NCBI RefSeq assembly: GCF_900099605.1
Contig: NZ_FNDK01000001.1
Location: 372,001-436,000, forward strand
Length of the DNA stretch: 64,000 nt
From: Alteribacillus persepolensis
GTDB lineage: Bacteria > Bacillota > Bacilli > Bacillales > Marinococcaceae
Reading direction: 5' to 3'
The translations under genes and the position numbers were made by a program. The notes beneath the pieces were generated by a model, which worked only from the letters and a program-made list of their open reading frames with translations, was not told the DNA's origin and did no database searches. The stretch's first letter is position 1, and each line of letters opens with the position of its first letter. This document shows, piece after piece, positions 44,381-52,761 of the stretch.

Positions 44381-45565
44381 TTACGTGGTAATATACTTTT
44401 TTATCTTTTTATACGTATGTTTTCCAACACCGTTCACCCGTGTTAATTCTCTTTTCGAACGAAACGGTCCGTGCTCTTTGCGGTAAGATACAATGAATTC
44501 GGCTGTTACCGGGCTTACATAAGGAATCTCCGTCAAGTCGTCTTTTGATGCTTTATTGATATTGACAGGCTTATCCATATCATAGCTCGGCTCTAAAGAC
44601 TGCACGTTCCGGGGAACAGGTGTCGGAAACTTCCTGCCTTGTCCCTCCCACGGCTTTTTTGAAACATGTATATGATGGTTGTACAAAGACACTTGAATAT
44701 GCCCTGATTGTTCCGTTGTAAACGTCTTTGCCCCAATATTTCGCAGCCGGTTCACAACACTGGCATTGGGATGACCGAACGTGTTGTCTTTGTCATACGT
44801 AATCACCGCTATTTCCGGGTGCACTTCCTGGACAAACTTCTCTCCTGTTGAAGTAAGCGAACCATGGTGAGCGACCTTCAATATATCTGCGTTTACGTTA
44901 TATTTTGTCACCATTTCTTTTTCATTTAAAATTGTTGCATCCCCCGCAAATAACACCGACATATCTTTGTAAAACATATGAAGCACAATGGATGAGTCAT
45001 TACGCACATCACTCTCTTGATAAGCATTTAACACCTGCAGTTTATCAGCAATATCCGTGTTCAAACGCTCTCCTTCTTCTGCGATGAACAAGTCGATGTC
45101 ATGTTTTTTTATCGTGTTCCGGTAGGTTCGGTATGTTTTCGTGTCGTGTTCTCTGCCGCTGTCTAGCACCTTCTCCACATCCACACTTTCCAAGACGTCA
45201 ATCAATCCCCCAATATGGTCGATATCAGGATGAGTGGCCACAACCCATTCCAGCCTGTCAATACCCAGCGTCTCCAAATACCGGACAATGTCATCTCCGT
45301 TTTCGGGTTTCCCCCCATCAATTAACATACTCTCTCCTGTAGGAGCCACAATCAATGTGCTGTCTCCCTGGCCTACATCCAGAAAATGAATATCAAGTGT
45401 AGGATGATCCTCAGCAAATGCTGCAAACTGTTTGTAACTGTCATACGTCGTTGTCTTTTTCGTATCTGAATGAAAAAAACCATCCGCTTGAAACGATAGA
45501 CTCGTTTCCAAAGCAAGTAGTACAGCAAGCAGTAAAATGGTAGCTGTGTAACGAACGAGCCGCAT
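44381..45565 (-). CDS. exported metallo-beta-lactamase-fold protein with C-terminal ComEA-like helix-hairpin-helix domain
   Basis: A 394-residue protein with an N-terminal signal anchor (RYTATILLLAVLLALETSLSF), a ComEC-type MBL domain (DIHFLDVGQGDSTLIVAP, then ATHPDIDHIGGL with the metal histidines, LFAGDATILNEKEM and VAHHGSLTST), and about 60 C-terminal residues with a double HhH fold (VNINKASKDDLTEIPYVSPVTAEFIVSYRKEHGPFRSKRELTRVNGVG). It joins the ComEC nuclease-like domain and the ComEA DNA-binding domain in a single extracytoplasmic protein. A DNA-processing or DNA-scavenging role is suggested but unproven. The second ATG is chosen, 7 nt after GGAGG. Confidence 0.85.
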   Translation of the reverse strand: MRLVRYTATILLLAVLLALETSLSFQADGFFHSDTKKTTTYDSYKQFAAFAEDHPTLDIHFLDVGQGDSTLIVAPTGESMLIDGGKPENGDDIVRYLETLGIDRLEWVVATHPDIDHIGGLIDVLESVDVEKVLDSGREHDTKTYRTYRNTIKKHDIDLFIAEEGERLNTDIADKLQVLNAYQESDVRNDSSIVLHMFYKDMSVLFAGDATILNEKEMVTKYNVNADILKVAHHGSLTSTGEKFVQEVHPEIAVITYDKDNTFGHPNASVVNRLRNIGAKTFTTEQSGHIQVSLYNHHIHVSKKPWEGQGRKFPTPVPRNVQSLEPSYDMDKPVNINKASKDDLTEIPYVSPVTAEFIVSYRKEHGPFRSKRELTRVNGVGKHTYKKIKKYITT

Positions 45566-45694
45566 CGCCATCCCTCCGTATTTATACTATGCCTCATGAG
45601 AAAGACATTTATGAAGAGATGATGGATGTACAAACAAAGGTAATTGCTTTACGATAAGCAAAGAATAAATATTCTTTTAGGGGGAACGATACAC

Positions 45695-45985
45695 ATGGAT
45701 AAAAACATAGAAGAAAAAATAATAAAAAGCTATCAAGAAGATGAACAAATGATGATTCTCGTTTTTGCACAGTGGTGTATTAACCACGGGCTAGACCCAC
45801 ATGATATGTATAAAAGAGCGTACCCAAGTCAAGAAAAAAATGCTGCTCTAGACCAAGCAGCAGCTTTAACCGTACCGAAAGAAGAAGCTGGAGACATTGC
45901 CGATGATACTGTTTTAGGCGTGCTGTCTCTTTACGGTAATGATGAATTAGCACATGTTGTAGCAAAGGAAATGAAAAAGAAATGA
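45695..45985 (+). CDS. hypothetical protein coupled to uvsE2
   Basis: A 96-residue acidic, soluble protein (MDKNIEEKIIKSYQEDEQMMILVFAQWCINHGLDPHDMYKRAYP...) with predicted helices and no known motif that I recognise. AGGGGG lies before the ATG. Its stop codon overlaps the start of the second uvsE gene (ATGA), so the two are translationally coupled and likely act together or are co-regulated. The middle region is rich in Ala, Glu and Asp. Function unknown. Confidence 0.7.
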   Translation: MDKNIEEKIIKSYQEDEQMMILVFAQWCINHGLDPHDMYKRAYPSQEKNAALDQAAALTVPKEEAGDIADDTVLGVLSLYGNDELAHVVAKEMKKK

Positions 45986-46941
45986 TTATTCGTATCGGTT
46001 ATGTGTCTCATGCGACATCGCTGTGGGACGCATCCCCTTCTAAAACATTAACATTTACAAGATGGAAAAACATGAAAAAAGATGAGCGAAACCATGCTCT
46101 GCATGACATTACGCGAAAAAATTTACAGCATACGCTGCGGGCGCTCCACTTTAACATTGCCCATGAAATCCGCCTGTATCGTTTTTCCTCTGCCATCGTC
46201 CCATTAGCTACACATGAAGAAGTAAACTGGGATTATATCACTCCGTTTCGGTCTCTGTATAAAGAGATCGGTACATTAGTTCATCGTCATCACATTCGAA
46301 CAAGCTTTCACCCAAACCAATTTACGTTATTCACAAGTGACAAACCCCATGTAACAGAAAACGCAGTCAATGATATGACATATCACTATCATCTGCTTGA
46401 AGCAATGGGACTGCTCGATACAGCCAATATCAACATTCACGTCGGCGGAGCGTATGGAAATAAGCAGGCTGCCGTAGAACGGTTTCATCAAAATCTTCAG
46501 TTACTTCCTGCACCGGTAAAACAGCAGATGACGCTTGAAAATGATGACAAAACGTATACAACCACGGAGACACTGTCTATTTGTGAAAAAGAAGGCATAC
46601 CAATGATGTTTGATTACCATCACTATAAAGCCAACGCTGAACCAAACGAGACGTTAGAAACGATTCTGCCGCGTTTTTTTCACACGTGGTCACAGTCTAA
46701 CAATCGTCCAAAAATACATGTGTCTTCACCGAAATCTGCACACGCCTACCGCAGTCATGCCGATTACGTTGATGCAGCATTTGTGGCTCCCCTCATTAAC
46801 GCATTAAAACAATATGATGTATCCGTTGACATGATGGTAGAAGCAAAACAAAAAGACAAAGCGTGTTTGCAATTAACGAAGGATTTAGCCTCTATGCGAG
46901 GAATAAAACGGGCAGAAGGAGCTGTCTTACGCCTTTCATAA
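45982..46941 (+). CDS. UV damage endonuclease UvsE paralogue
   Basis: A 319-residue protein of the UVDE family, clearly related to but divergent from the protein encoded at 4.4-5.4 kb. Shared blocks are IRIGYVSHATSLWDASPSKTLTF, NLQHTLRALHFN, RTSFHPNQFTLF, INIHVGGAYG, MTLENDDKTY, MMFDYHHYKA, HVSSPKS and MMVEAKQKDKA, so the metal ligands appear intact. It overlaps the small gene upstream by 4 nt. Having two intact UVDE genes is unusual; differences in substrate range or timing (vegetative versus germination) are possible. Confidence 0.9.
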   Translation: MIIRIGYVSHATSLWDASPSKTLTFTRWKNMKKDERNHALHDITRKNLQHTLRALHFNIAHEIRLYRFSSAIVPLATHEEVNWDYITPFRSLYKEIGTLVHRHHIRTSFHPNQFTLFTSDKPHVTENAVNDMTYHYHLLEAMGLLDTANINIHVGGAYGNKQAAVERFHQNLQLLPAPVKQQMTLENDDKTYTTTETLSICEKEGIPMMFDYHHYKANAEPNETLETILPRFFHTWSQSNNRPKIHVSSPKSAHAYRSHADYVDAAFVAPLINALKQYDVSVDMMVEAKQKDKACLQLTKDLASMRGIKRAEGAVLRLS

Positions 46942-47266
46942 GACAATAAACTCAATAATTCAGCCGCGATTTTCCCCTACCAATAACCTCCGCACCAAAA
47001 CTTCTCTTTGATGCGGAGGGATGAAAACAAGGTGCAGCCAACATGCACATATGTATCCCAGCGGTTTCCCTAAACGTTGGTCAGACAGACCATTTCTTTT
47101 CTCCGCTGCTCACCCCAACCGGCGAAATGTCCAGCTGCTGCGTTTGCCGCAGATGTCTTATCTAGTTACAAACGCATCTGATACCTATTTCAACACCTGG
47201 TATAAAACTTATGTTATGAAAAACCGTGGTTACTTGACTTTTTTATATGGACGAAAAAACATGAAA

Positions 47267-47328
47267 GAAAAAGCACAGTTAGACTGTCAAAAGAGTTCAC
47301 CGCTCTTTTGACAAGCCTCGTGCTTTTC
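47267..47328 (-). terminator. two-part hairpin terminator downstream of the SinI-like gene
   Basis: The inner stem TGTCAAAAGAG/CTCTTTTGACA and outer stem GAAAAAGCAC/GTGCTTTTC form a long hairpin; on the minus strand it is followed by TTTTTCTTTC. It sits 27 nt past the SinI-like stop codon. The remaining gap back to the uvsE paralogue (about 330 nt) has no recognisable gene. Confidence 0.7.
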
Positions 47329-47354
47329 AACAACCCCCTCAAACATCCTGTTCG

Positions 47355-47489
47355 TTACATGCCGCAATGCTCTGTTTCTTTACATGTCTTTAAAAAAAGC
47401 TGAATATCTTCTTTTTTTAATCCTGCGGCTTTTGCTTGTTTTATTAATTCCACCCATTCTCTGTCTAGATCTTTCACTCCATCCTGCAC
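47355..47489 (-). CDS. SinI-like anti-repressor micropeptide (44 residues)
   Basis: A short gene of 44 codons starting at GTG, 5 nt after GGAGGGG. The peptide VQDGVKDLDREWVELIKQAK continues with AAGLKKEDIQLFLKTCKETE and ends HCGM. The segment LDREWVELIKQAKAAGLKKEDIQLFLK aligns closely with the SinR-binding helices of B. subtilis SinI (LDQEWVELMVEAKEANISPEEIRKYLL), the Sin domain. It would sequester a SinR-type repressor of biofilm or motility genes. No SinR-like gene is nearby. It lies 122 nt downstream of the orphan response regulator on the same strand, and a terminator follows, so the two may be one transcript. Similar stand-alone SinI-like peptides occur in Bacillaceae; the partner is unknown. 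Confidence 0.78.
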   Translation of the reverse strand: MQDGVKDLDREWVELIKQAKAAGLKKEDIQLFLKTCKETEHCGM

Positions 47490-47611
47490 ACTATCCCCTC
47501 CGAATTATGTTGCTGTCAGCAGGACTATTCTCTAGAAGTCTTCTTCTAGGATAAAAGATGCAGGTTAAAAACAGGTTAAAATGATGAGATTTTTTGGAAA
47601 AAATTATATTT

Positions 47612-48316
47612 TTATGGTATAAATTTATACCCAAACCCTCTTACCGTAACGATGTGCACGGGCTTGGCTGGATTTTTTTCAAGTTTTTTTCGTAAGTTCC
47701 GAATGTGAACAGATACTGTTTTTAAGTCTCCTAAACGTTCCCGCCCCCAAATTGTGTTATACAAATGCTCAACGCTAAACACTCGGTGTGGATGTTCGAC
47801 AAACAGCAGCAGCAACTGAAACTCTTTAGCATATAAGTGGATTGGCTCATTTTTTAATGTCACGGTATAGCTTTTCACATCAATGCTTACATCACCGAAT
47901 GAGAGCAAATATTTGTTCGTATCCCCTGACTGTTTACTCTTCAATGACCGCTGCGTGCGCCGCAAGTGCGCCTTTACCCTGGCCATGACCTCTCTTGGAT
48001 CAAAAGGCTTTGTAATATAATCATCGGCACCAAGTTCAAGGCCATAAATTTTATCTTCGTATTCTTTTTTTGCACTTAAAAACAAAATAGGTGTGTCCTC
48101 ATCTTCCTCTCTCCATATTCTGCAAACATCTAATCCGTCTATCTCTGGCAGCAAAATGTCTAAAATAATAATATCCGGACGATGTTGTCTCATGAGTGAC
48201 AAGGCTTCGTTTCCACTATCTGAAACGAGCACATGATATTCCGTTTCAAGGTACATATGCAAAAGATTTCGTATATCTTCTTCATCTTCTACGATTAAAA
48301 CACTCTTTTTCCCCAT
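47612..48316 (-). CDS. orphan OmpR/PhoB-family response regulator
   Basis: A 234-residue regulator with an N-terminal receiver domain (VLIVEDEEDIRNLLHMYLE, phosphoacceptor Asp in IIILDILLPEIDGLDV, then PILFLSAKKE and GADDYITKPFD) and a C-terminal winged-helix DNA-binding domain ending RIRNLRKKLEKNP...VTVRGFGYKFIP-like. AGGAGG lies 7 nt before the ATG. There is no histidine kinase on either side, so the partner is encoded elsewhere or phosphorylation comes from another kinase. The nearest co-directional gene downstream is the SinI-like peptide. Confidence 0.92.
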   Translation of the reverse strand: MGKKSVLIVEDEEDIRNLLHMYLETEYHVLVSDSGNEALSLMRQHRPDIIILDILLPEIDGLDVCRIWREEDEDTPILFLSAKKEYEDKIYGLELGADDYITKPFDPREVMARVKAHLRRTQRSLKSKQSGDTNKYLLSFGDVSIDVKSYTVTLKNEPIHLYAKEFQLLLLFVEHPHRVFSVEHLYNTIWGRERLGDLKTVSVHIRNLRKKLEKNPAKPVHIVTVRGFGYKFIP

Positions 48317-48728
48317 GAATATCCTCCTCAATATGACGAAAGAACCTCTCTAATATTCAAATATACTACTATTTTACTAGATAAAAAAGTATTATTTTGG
48401 AAAAAATTGATAACAGGAACAAACTGCTCTTTCATTCACATCACTTTCAAGGGGTGTCAAAAAGCTGCCCTTTTCTACTGAAGGGTGTGGAGATTTGTTT
48501 TCGTTCGTTAAGAGAGCCGTGCAAGCGACTTGAAAGAAATTCGGCTAAGTTGAAGGAACTTTTTAAGGTACTTCTACTAAGAACGCACACATTCTGCGTC
48601 AAGCACAGAAGTTATCACTTCATGTGAAAGCACATTCTGTTCGCCTGAGCGGCCGAGTTTCTTTGGCCAGACGAAAAAACACCAGCTTTTATACTTTTTG
48701 CTATCCGTATTAAAAGGAGGGAGACAGT
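48317..48728. other. intergenic region between the response regulator and fdhD
   Basis: A divergent intergenic stretch of 412 nt. Its right half contains GGCC-N10-GGCC inside a TTCG/CGAA outer stem at 48640-48676, about 55 nt before the fdhD start. The middle part (48460-48500) resembles a piece of the repeat at 57.7 kb (GGTGT-GGAGATT-TTTTCGT). No known riboswitch could be assigned. Confidence 0.4.
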
Positions 48729-49517
48729 GTGAAACAGCCGATTAGTCTGCAACAGTCCATTGTCACTTACCAAAACGGGACTTTTTGCTCAAAAGATGAT
48801 GACATTGTACGTGAAGTACCTCTAACGATTTATGTGAACAATGAAGAATTCGCAACAATGGTCTGTTCTCCTTCTTATTTTGAAGAAATGGTCATTGGCT
48901 TCTTAGCCTCTGAAGGCATCTTGTTCTTCATTGACGACATTAAAATGATGGACATCGATGAAGACACCGGTTTTGCCTATGTCACATTAACGAAAAATCG
49001 CGTCAAACATCCATCTTATTACGCAAAGCGTGTCATTGGTTCATGCTGCGGCAAAAGCCGTCAATTTTATTTTCACAACGACACGGTTACGAGCAAAACA
49101 TCGCTAACAACAACCACTATCACAGCACACCAATGCATTCATTTAATGGAAAACATGCAGCAAAACAGTTTTTCCTTTAAACAAACAGGCGGTGTCCACA
49201 ACGCTGCTATCTGCACCCCGCATGAACTATTAATCAGCCGTGCAGACATTGGCAGGCATAATGCACTAGATAAACTATATGGTTATTGTTTATTAAAACG
49301 GATATCCGTACGAGATAAAATTTTAGTGTTTAGCGGCAGGCTGTCATCAGAAGTGTTAACAAAAGCAGCAAAAATCGGGGTAGGCATTGTGTTATCAAAA
49401 TCTGCTCCGACGGATTTGGCCGTAAAATTAGCAGACGATTTAAACATTACTGCAGTGGGATTTATACGTGGAACATCATTTAATATATACTCTCATCCTC
49501 ACCGTATCGTGTCTTAG
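48729..49517 (+). CDS. fdhD: formate dehydrogenase accessory sulfurtransferase FdhD
   Basis: FdhD transfers sulfur from IscS-type desulfurases to the molybdenum cofactor to activate formate dehydrogenase. The 262-residue protein has VREVPLTIYVNNEEFATMVCSPSYFEEMVIGFLASEGIL, the cysteine loop IGSCCGKSRQ and the conserved TGGVHNAAIC...RADIGRHNALDKLYGYCL...FSGRLSSEVLTKAAKIGVGIVLSKSAPTDLAV. Start is GTG, following AAGGAGGGAGACA. mobA follows after 93 nt, so the pair serves molybdoenzyme maturation. No formate dehydrogenase gene is in the window. Confidence 0.95.
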   Translation: MKQPISLQQSIVTYQNGTFCSKDDDIVREVPLTIYVNNEEFATMVCSPSYFEEMVIGFLASEGILFFIDDIKMMDIDEDTGFAYVTLTKNRVKHPSYYAKRVIGSCCGKSRQFYFHNDTVTSKTSLTTTTITAHQCIHLMENMQQNSFSFKQTGGVHNAAICTPHELLISRADIGRHNALDKLYGYCLLKRISVRDKILVFSGRLSSEVLTKAAKIGVGIVLSKSAPTDLAVKLADDLNITAVGFIRGTSFNIYSHPHRIVS

Positions 49518-49610
49518 CACCATGTCGCTTCTTTCGTTTCAGCGAACCCGGCATGTTTACATGTGCACATTTTCACTGCTTACGCAGCAAAGAAAGGAAA
49601 ACATTTACTT

Positions 49611-50216
49611 ATGAAAGAGACAATCCAGACTCATACCATAGCCGGCCTTGTGTTAGCCGGAGGTCAATCATCCCGATATAAAGCTCCTAAAATGTTTGTT
49701 GATTATCAAGGGGTGCCGATGTATGAACATAGTGTACGAGCTTTTTTAAACGGCGGTATTTCTGCCATATGGATTGCGACAAACAATGAGCTGGCCCCGA
49801 GCTTTTCTTGTCCAAACGCGAGTATTCTCATCGAAGATAAAAAGCATCAAGGGCCTCTCTATGCCCTGTATTATGCACTCAAGCATGTATATGATAAAAC
49901 AGCATGGGTGTTCATACTGCCAGCTGATACACCATTTGTATCGTCTATGTTCATTAAAAAAGCATCATCTATGGCTCTTCATTCTCTCTTTCATAAAGAT
50001 GCACTCGTTCCTGTTTCTGGAGAGAAAATACAGCCCCTGCACGGTATATACCATCGACGCTGCTTTCCTGTCATTGAACGTCTCATCTGTGATAACCGAA
50101 AAAGCATGATGCCTTTATTACAGTCTATCACCTATGAGACACTTTCTTATCCTGCAGGCCAGCGCGATTTTGTCAATATTAACCGCAAAGAAGACTGGCC
50201 TGTTTACTTAAAATAA
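49611..50216 (+). CDS. mobA: molybdenum cofactor guanylyltransferase MobA
   Basis: MobA attaches GMP to molybdopterin to make the guanine dinucleotide cofactor needed by formate dehydrogenase and related enzymes. The 201-residue protein has the nucleotidyltransferase loop AGLVLAGGQSSRYKAPKMFVDYQGVPMYEHS and PADTPFVSS. It is placed at the second in-frame ATG, after AAAGGAAAACA, although spacing is long (~12 nt). It converges on the HemD-like gene with a 13-nt overlap of 3' ends. Confidence 0.85.
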   Translation: MKETIQTHTIAGLVLAGGQSSRYKAPKMFVDYQGVPMYEHSVRAFLNGGISAIWIATNNELAPSFSCPNASILIEDKKHQGPLYALYYALKHVYDKTAWVFILPADTPFVSSMFIKKASSMALHSLFHKDALVPVSGEKIQPLHGIYHRRCFPVIERLICDNRKSMMPLLQSITYETLSYPAGQRDFVNINRKEDWPVYLK

Positions 50217-51007
50217 TCAGACAGTGTCACTACCATTGCACCCATACGCTGATTTTCCGGTGAGATAATTCGGTTGACACCATACTCTTGCAACGCTTCG
50301 GCTGTTACTTTCCCAACCGCTGCCGCTACGGTTTGATTGTTCAACATCTGCCGCAATTCTTCTTGAAATCCTGCCTTATTGGCAAATTGAAAGAGAGAAT
50401 GCACTTGCATTTGTGTCGTAAAACAAATGGCATCCAACGCCCCTTCGTACAGTTCCTCTTTCAGCTGGAAAAGAGTCTCTTCTTTTGGGGGAAGGTGTCT
50501 ATATGGCATTAGTTCTGTGATGCTTGCTGCTTTTTTTTCTTCTAAAAATTTAGCCAGGCGCGGTAATTTCACGCCGTGAAGCTGAATGACAACATGTTTT
50601 CCTTGAAAATCAATGTCTTCCATTGCCTCTAATAAACTGCTTGTTGTTCCGTCTTCATCGCGGATAACAGGAGAAACATCTATTTTTTTTAATGTATTAT
50701 AAGTTTTATACCCTCTGACAGCGACGTTCTTTGTTTGTAATAAATCCTTTAGTGCTTCTCTTGTTTTTTCATTCTCTGCTGCTCCTAAAACAGATTCTGC
50801 TCCAACCCCCGTTGTGAAAATGAACCAATCTGTTTCTTTTTCATTGATAATCTGCTCCACATCATTTTTTATGTCATCTAACGCATCAAAGGTTGTACCT
50901 TGAAGCGGACGTACAACGGCTTGGCCGCCTTGTTTTTCCACCAAGGCCGTCATCTCTTCTGTTTTTCTTGAAGCCGCCAACGCAACGGTTTTCTCCATTA
51001 ACCCCAT
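50204..51007 (-). CDS. uroporphyrinogen-III synthase family protein (HemD-like)
   Basis: A 267-residue protein with the two-domain HemD fold: TVALAASRKTEEMTALVEKQGGQAVVRPLQGTT at the start, DWFIFTTGVGAESVLGAAE in the first Rossmann half, and DAICFTTQMQVHSLFQFA...VAAAVGKVTAEALQEYGV in the second. It could form uroporphyrinogen III or be a paralogue attached to siroheme/cobalamin metabolism. It is not next to the usual hemAXCDBL operon. GGGAGGAGA lies before the ATG. The C-terminal bases overlap mobA. Confidence 0.82.
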   Translation of the reverse strand: MGLMEKTVALAASRKTEEMTALVEKQGGQAVVRPLQGTTFDALDDIKNDVEQIINEKETDWFIFTTGVGAESVLGAAENEKTREALKDLLQTKNVAVRGYKTYNTLKKIDVSPVIRDEDGTTSSLLEAMEDIDFQGKHVVIQLHGVKLPRLAKFLEEKKAASITELMPYRHLPPKEETLFQLKEELYEGALDAICFTTQMQVHSLFQFANKAGFQEELRQMLNNQTVAAAVGKVTAEALQEYGVNRIISPENQRMGAMVVTLSDYFK

Positions 51008-51312
51008 ACTTGTCTCCTCCCTTTGCAAAACTTGTGTATGATTATACCAATAACCGTTATGTTTTCATAACCCGTCAGTCAAACACCTTCTGCTCATTAT
51101 CCCGCCTCCTGTTATCAACATCCATCACTTGCCGCCCGCTGGAAAAACAGAAATCGCAAACAAAAAATCAATACACAAGGAAAACGTATCTAGCATGAAG
51201 CCTTCACATGCGGGTATTCTCGCCTCTTACGCATGCGACTGCCCTCAAGATGTTCACGGCAACGCTTATTCACCCATGCTGTCATGCTCTCTGTTTCTGT
51301 CAGTGTAGAAAA

Positions 51313-51353
51313 AGAAACCGCTCTTTTTGACAATCAGAAAAGAAGCGGTTTCT
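51313..51353. terminator. terminator downstream of the tetR-MFS operon
   Basis: Stem AGAAACCGCT/AGCGGTTTCT, with a large loop containing CTTTTTGACAATCAGAAAAGA. It lies just beyond the MFS stop codon. The rest of the ~350-nt gap up to the HemD-like gene contains only a spurious-looking short frame. Confidence 0.75.
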
Positions 51354-51360
51354 CATGTGT

Positions 51361-52761
51361 TTATGTCTTTTTCAAAAAGAAACTGAGCACTAAACCGATA
51401 ACACCAAATACAAATGCTACCCAAAAGGCCATATTCACCCCGTGAATCAGTGCTTCAGTATCCATGCTGGGACTTTTCCCCATGGCTGTCGTTGTCATCA
51501 CTGTTACTAATAGTGCTGTTCCAATGGAGCCTGCTACTTGTCTGAGCGTATTATTTACTGCTGTTCCATGCGGAATCAGATGCTTGGGAAGTACGTTTAA
51601 ACCAGCTGTTGTAACTGGCATCATGACCATGGCAATACCTATCATTCTCAGCAAATACATCACCGTCATATACGTAAACGATGTCGTTGTCGTAAGGTCT
51701 GTGTACATAAAATTAGACACCGACATCAGCAAAATCCCGATAATGGCTAGCGTCCTTGCACCAAATTTATCAAATATCTTTCCGGTAATCGGTGACATTA
51801 ACCCCATTAACGCTGCACCGGGAAGCATCATCAGCCCGGATTCCATCGCTGTAAAATTACGCATATCCTGCATATATATTGGCAGGACGGTTGCCGCTCC
51901 TATCATCGCGATGAACACGAGCATACCAATTGCGGTTGACAATGTAAACAAGCCGTATTTCAGGACGCGCAGTTCCAAAATGGGCTGTGTTAACCGCAGC
52001 TGGCGGATCGAGAAGAAAAATAATGTAATGATTCCAACGGACATCGTAATAATGACCGGCCAGCTTCCCCAGCCTGAATTGCCTGCAGTACTAAATCCAT
52101 ACAAAATCCCGCCAAAACCTAGTGTTGATAAAATAATAGAAGGTATATCAACTTTTGGGAATCGTTGTTCGGTTACATTTTTTAACACATAATAAGCGAC
52201 AATGATATCAACAGCAGCTATCGGCAAAACGATATAAAATAATGTCCGCCAATGAAAATGGTCTACCATAAACCCAGACAATGTCGGCCCAATCGACGGT
52301 GCAAACGCAATGACAAGCCCAATAAATCCCATGGCACTGCCGCGTTTTTCAATGGGAAAGATGAGCAGAATAACTGTCTGCATTAACGGCATCATCACCC
52401 CTGCACCGCTTGCTTGAATAATTCTTCCAACCATCAGCACAGGAAAATTAGGAGCCACAGCACAAAGCAGTGTACCGATCGTAAAGGTCGAAATGGCCAT
52501 TAAAAATAATTTTCTCGTCGTAAATGTTTCAATTAAAAAAGCTGTAATGGGAATCATAATCCCATTAACAAGCATAAAAATACTTGTCAGCCATTGCGCT
52601 GTGTTGGCCGAGATGTTTAAGTCTTCCATAATAGGAGGAAGAGCTGTTGCTAACAGCGTTTGATTGAGAATCGCTACAAATGCCCCAATTAACAGCACCG
52701 CCATAATCGGTATCTTTTTTATTTGTTGGGGTTGCTGCGTAGTTTCCTCTTTATTTGTCAT
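51361..52761 (-). CDS. DHA2-family (EmrB/QacA-type) MFS multidrug transporter
   Basis: A 466-residue transporter with about 14 predicted helices: IPIMAVLLIGAFVAILNQTLLATALPPIMEDLNISANTAQWLTSIFML at the start, the DHA2 motif C-type GAGVMMPLMQTVILLIFPIEKRGSAMGFIGLVIAFAPSIGPTLSGF, and the final AFWVAFVFGVIGLVLSFFLKK. It probably exports lipophilic drugs with H+ exchange. The start overlaps the tetR stop (ATGA), so it is the effector of that operon and likely induced by a TetR ligand. Confidence 0.92.
   Translation of the reverse strand: MTNKEETTQQPQQIKKIPIMAVLLIGAFVAILNQTLLATALPPIMEDLNISANTAQWLTSIFMLVNGIMIPITAFLIETFTTRKLFLMAISTFTIGTLLCAVAPNFPVLMVGRIIQASGAGVMMPLMQTVILLIFPIEKRGSAMGFIGLVIAFAPSIGPTLSGFMVDHFHWRTLFYIVLPIAAVDIIVAYYVLKNVTEQRFPKVDIPSIILSTLGFGGILYGFSTAGNSGWGSWPVIITMSVGIITLFFFSIRQLRLTQPILELRVLKYGLFTLSTAIGMLVFIAMIGAATVLPIYMQDMRNFTAMESGLMMLPGAALMGLMSPITGKIFDKFGARTLAIIGILLMSVSNFMYTDLTTTTSFTYMTVMYLLRMIGIAMVMMPVTTAGLNVLPKHLIPHGTAVNNTLRQVAGSIGTALLVTVMTTTAMGKSPSMDTEALIHGVNMAFWVAFVFGVIGLVLSFFLKKT

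Noticed and set aside
47021-47311. 96-codon plus-strand open frame after the uvsE paralogue
   Set aside because: No ribosome binding site, low-complexity unusual composition, and its 3' end runs through the terminator hairpin of the SinI-like gene.
51195-51308. 37-codon plus-strand frame beginning MKPSHAG
   Set aside because: No properly spaced ribosome site, and no similarity recognised.
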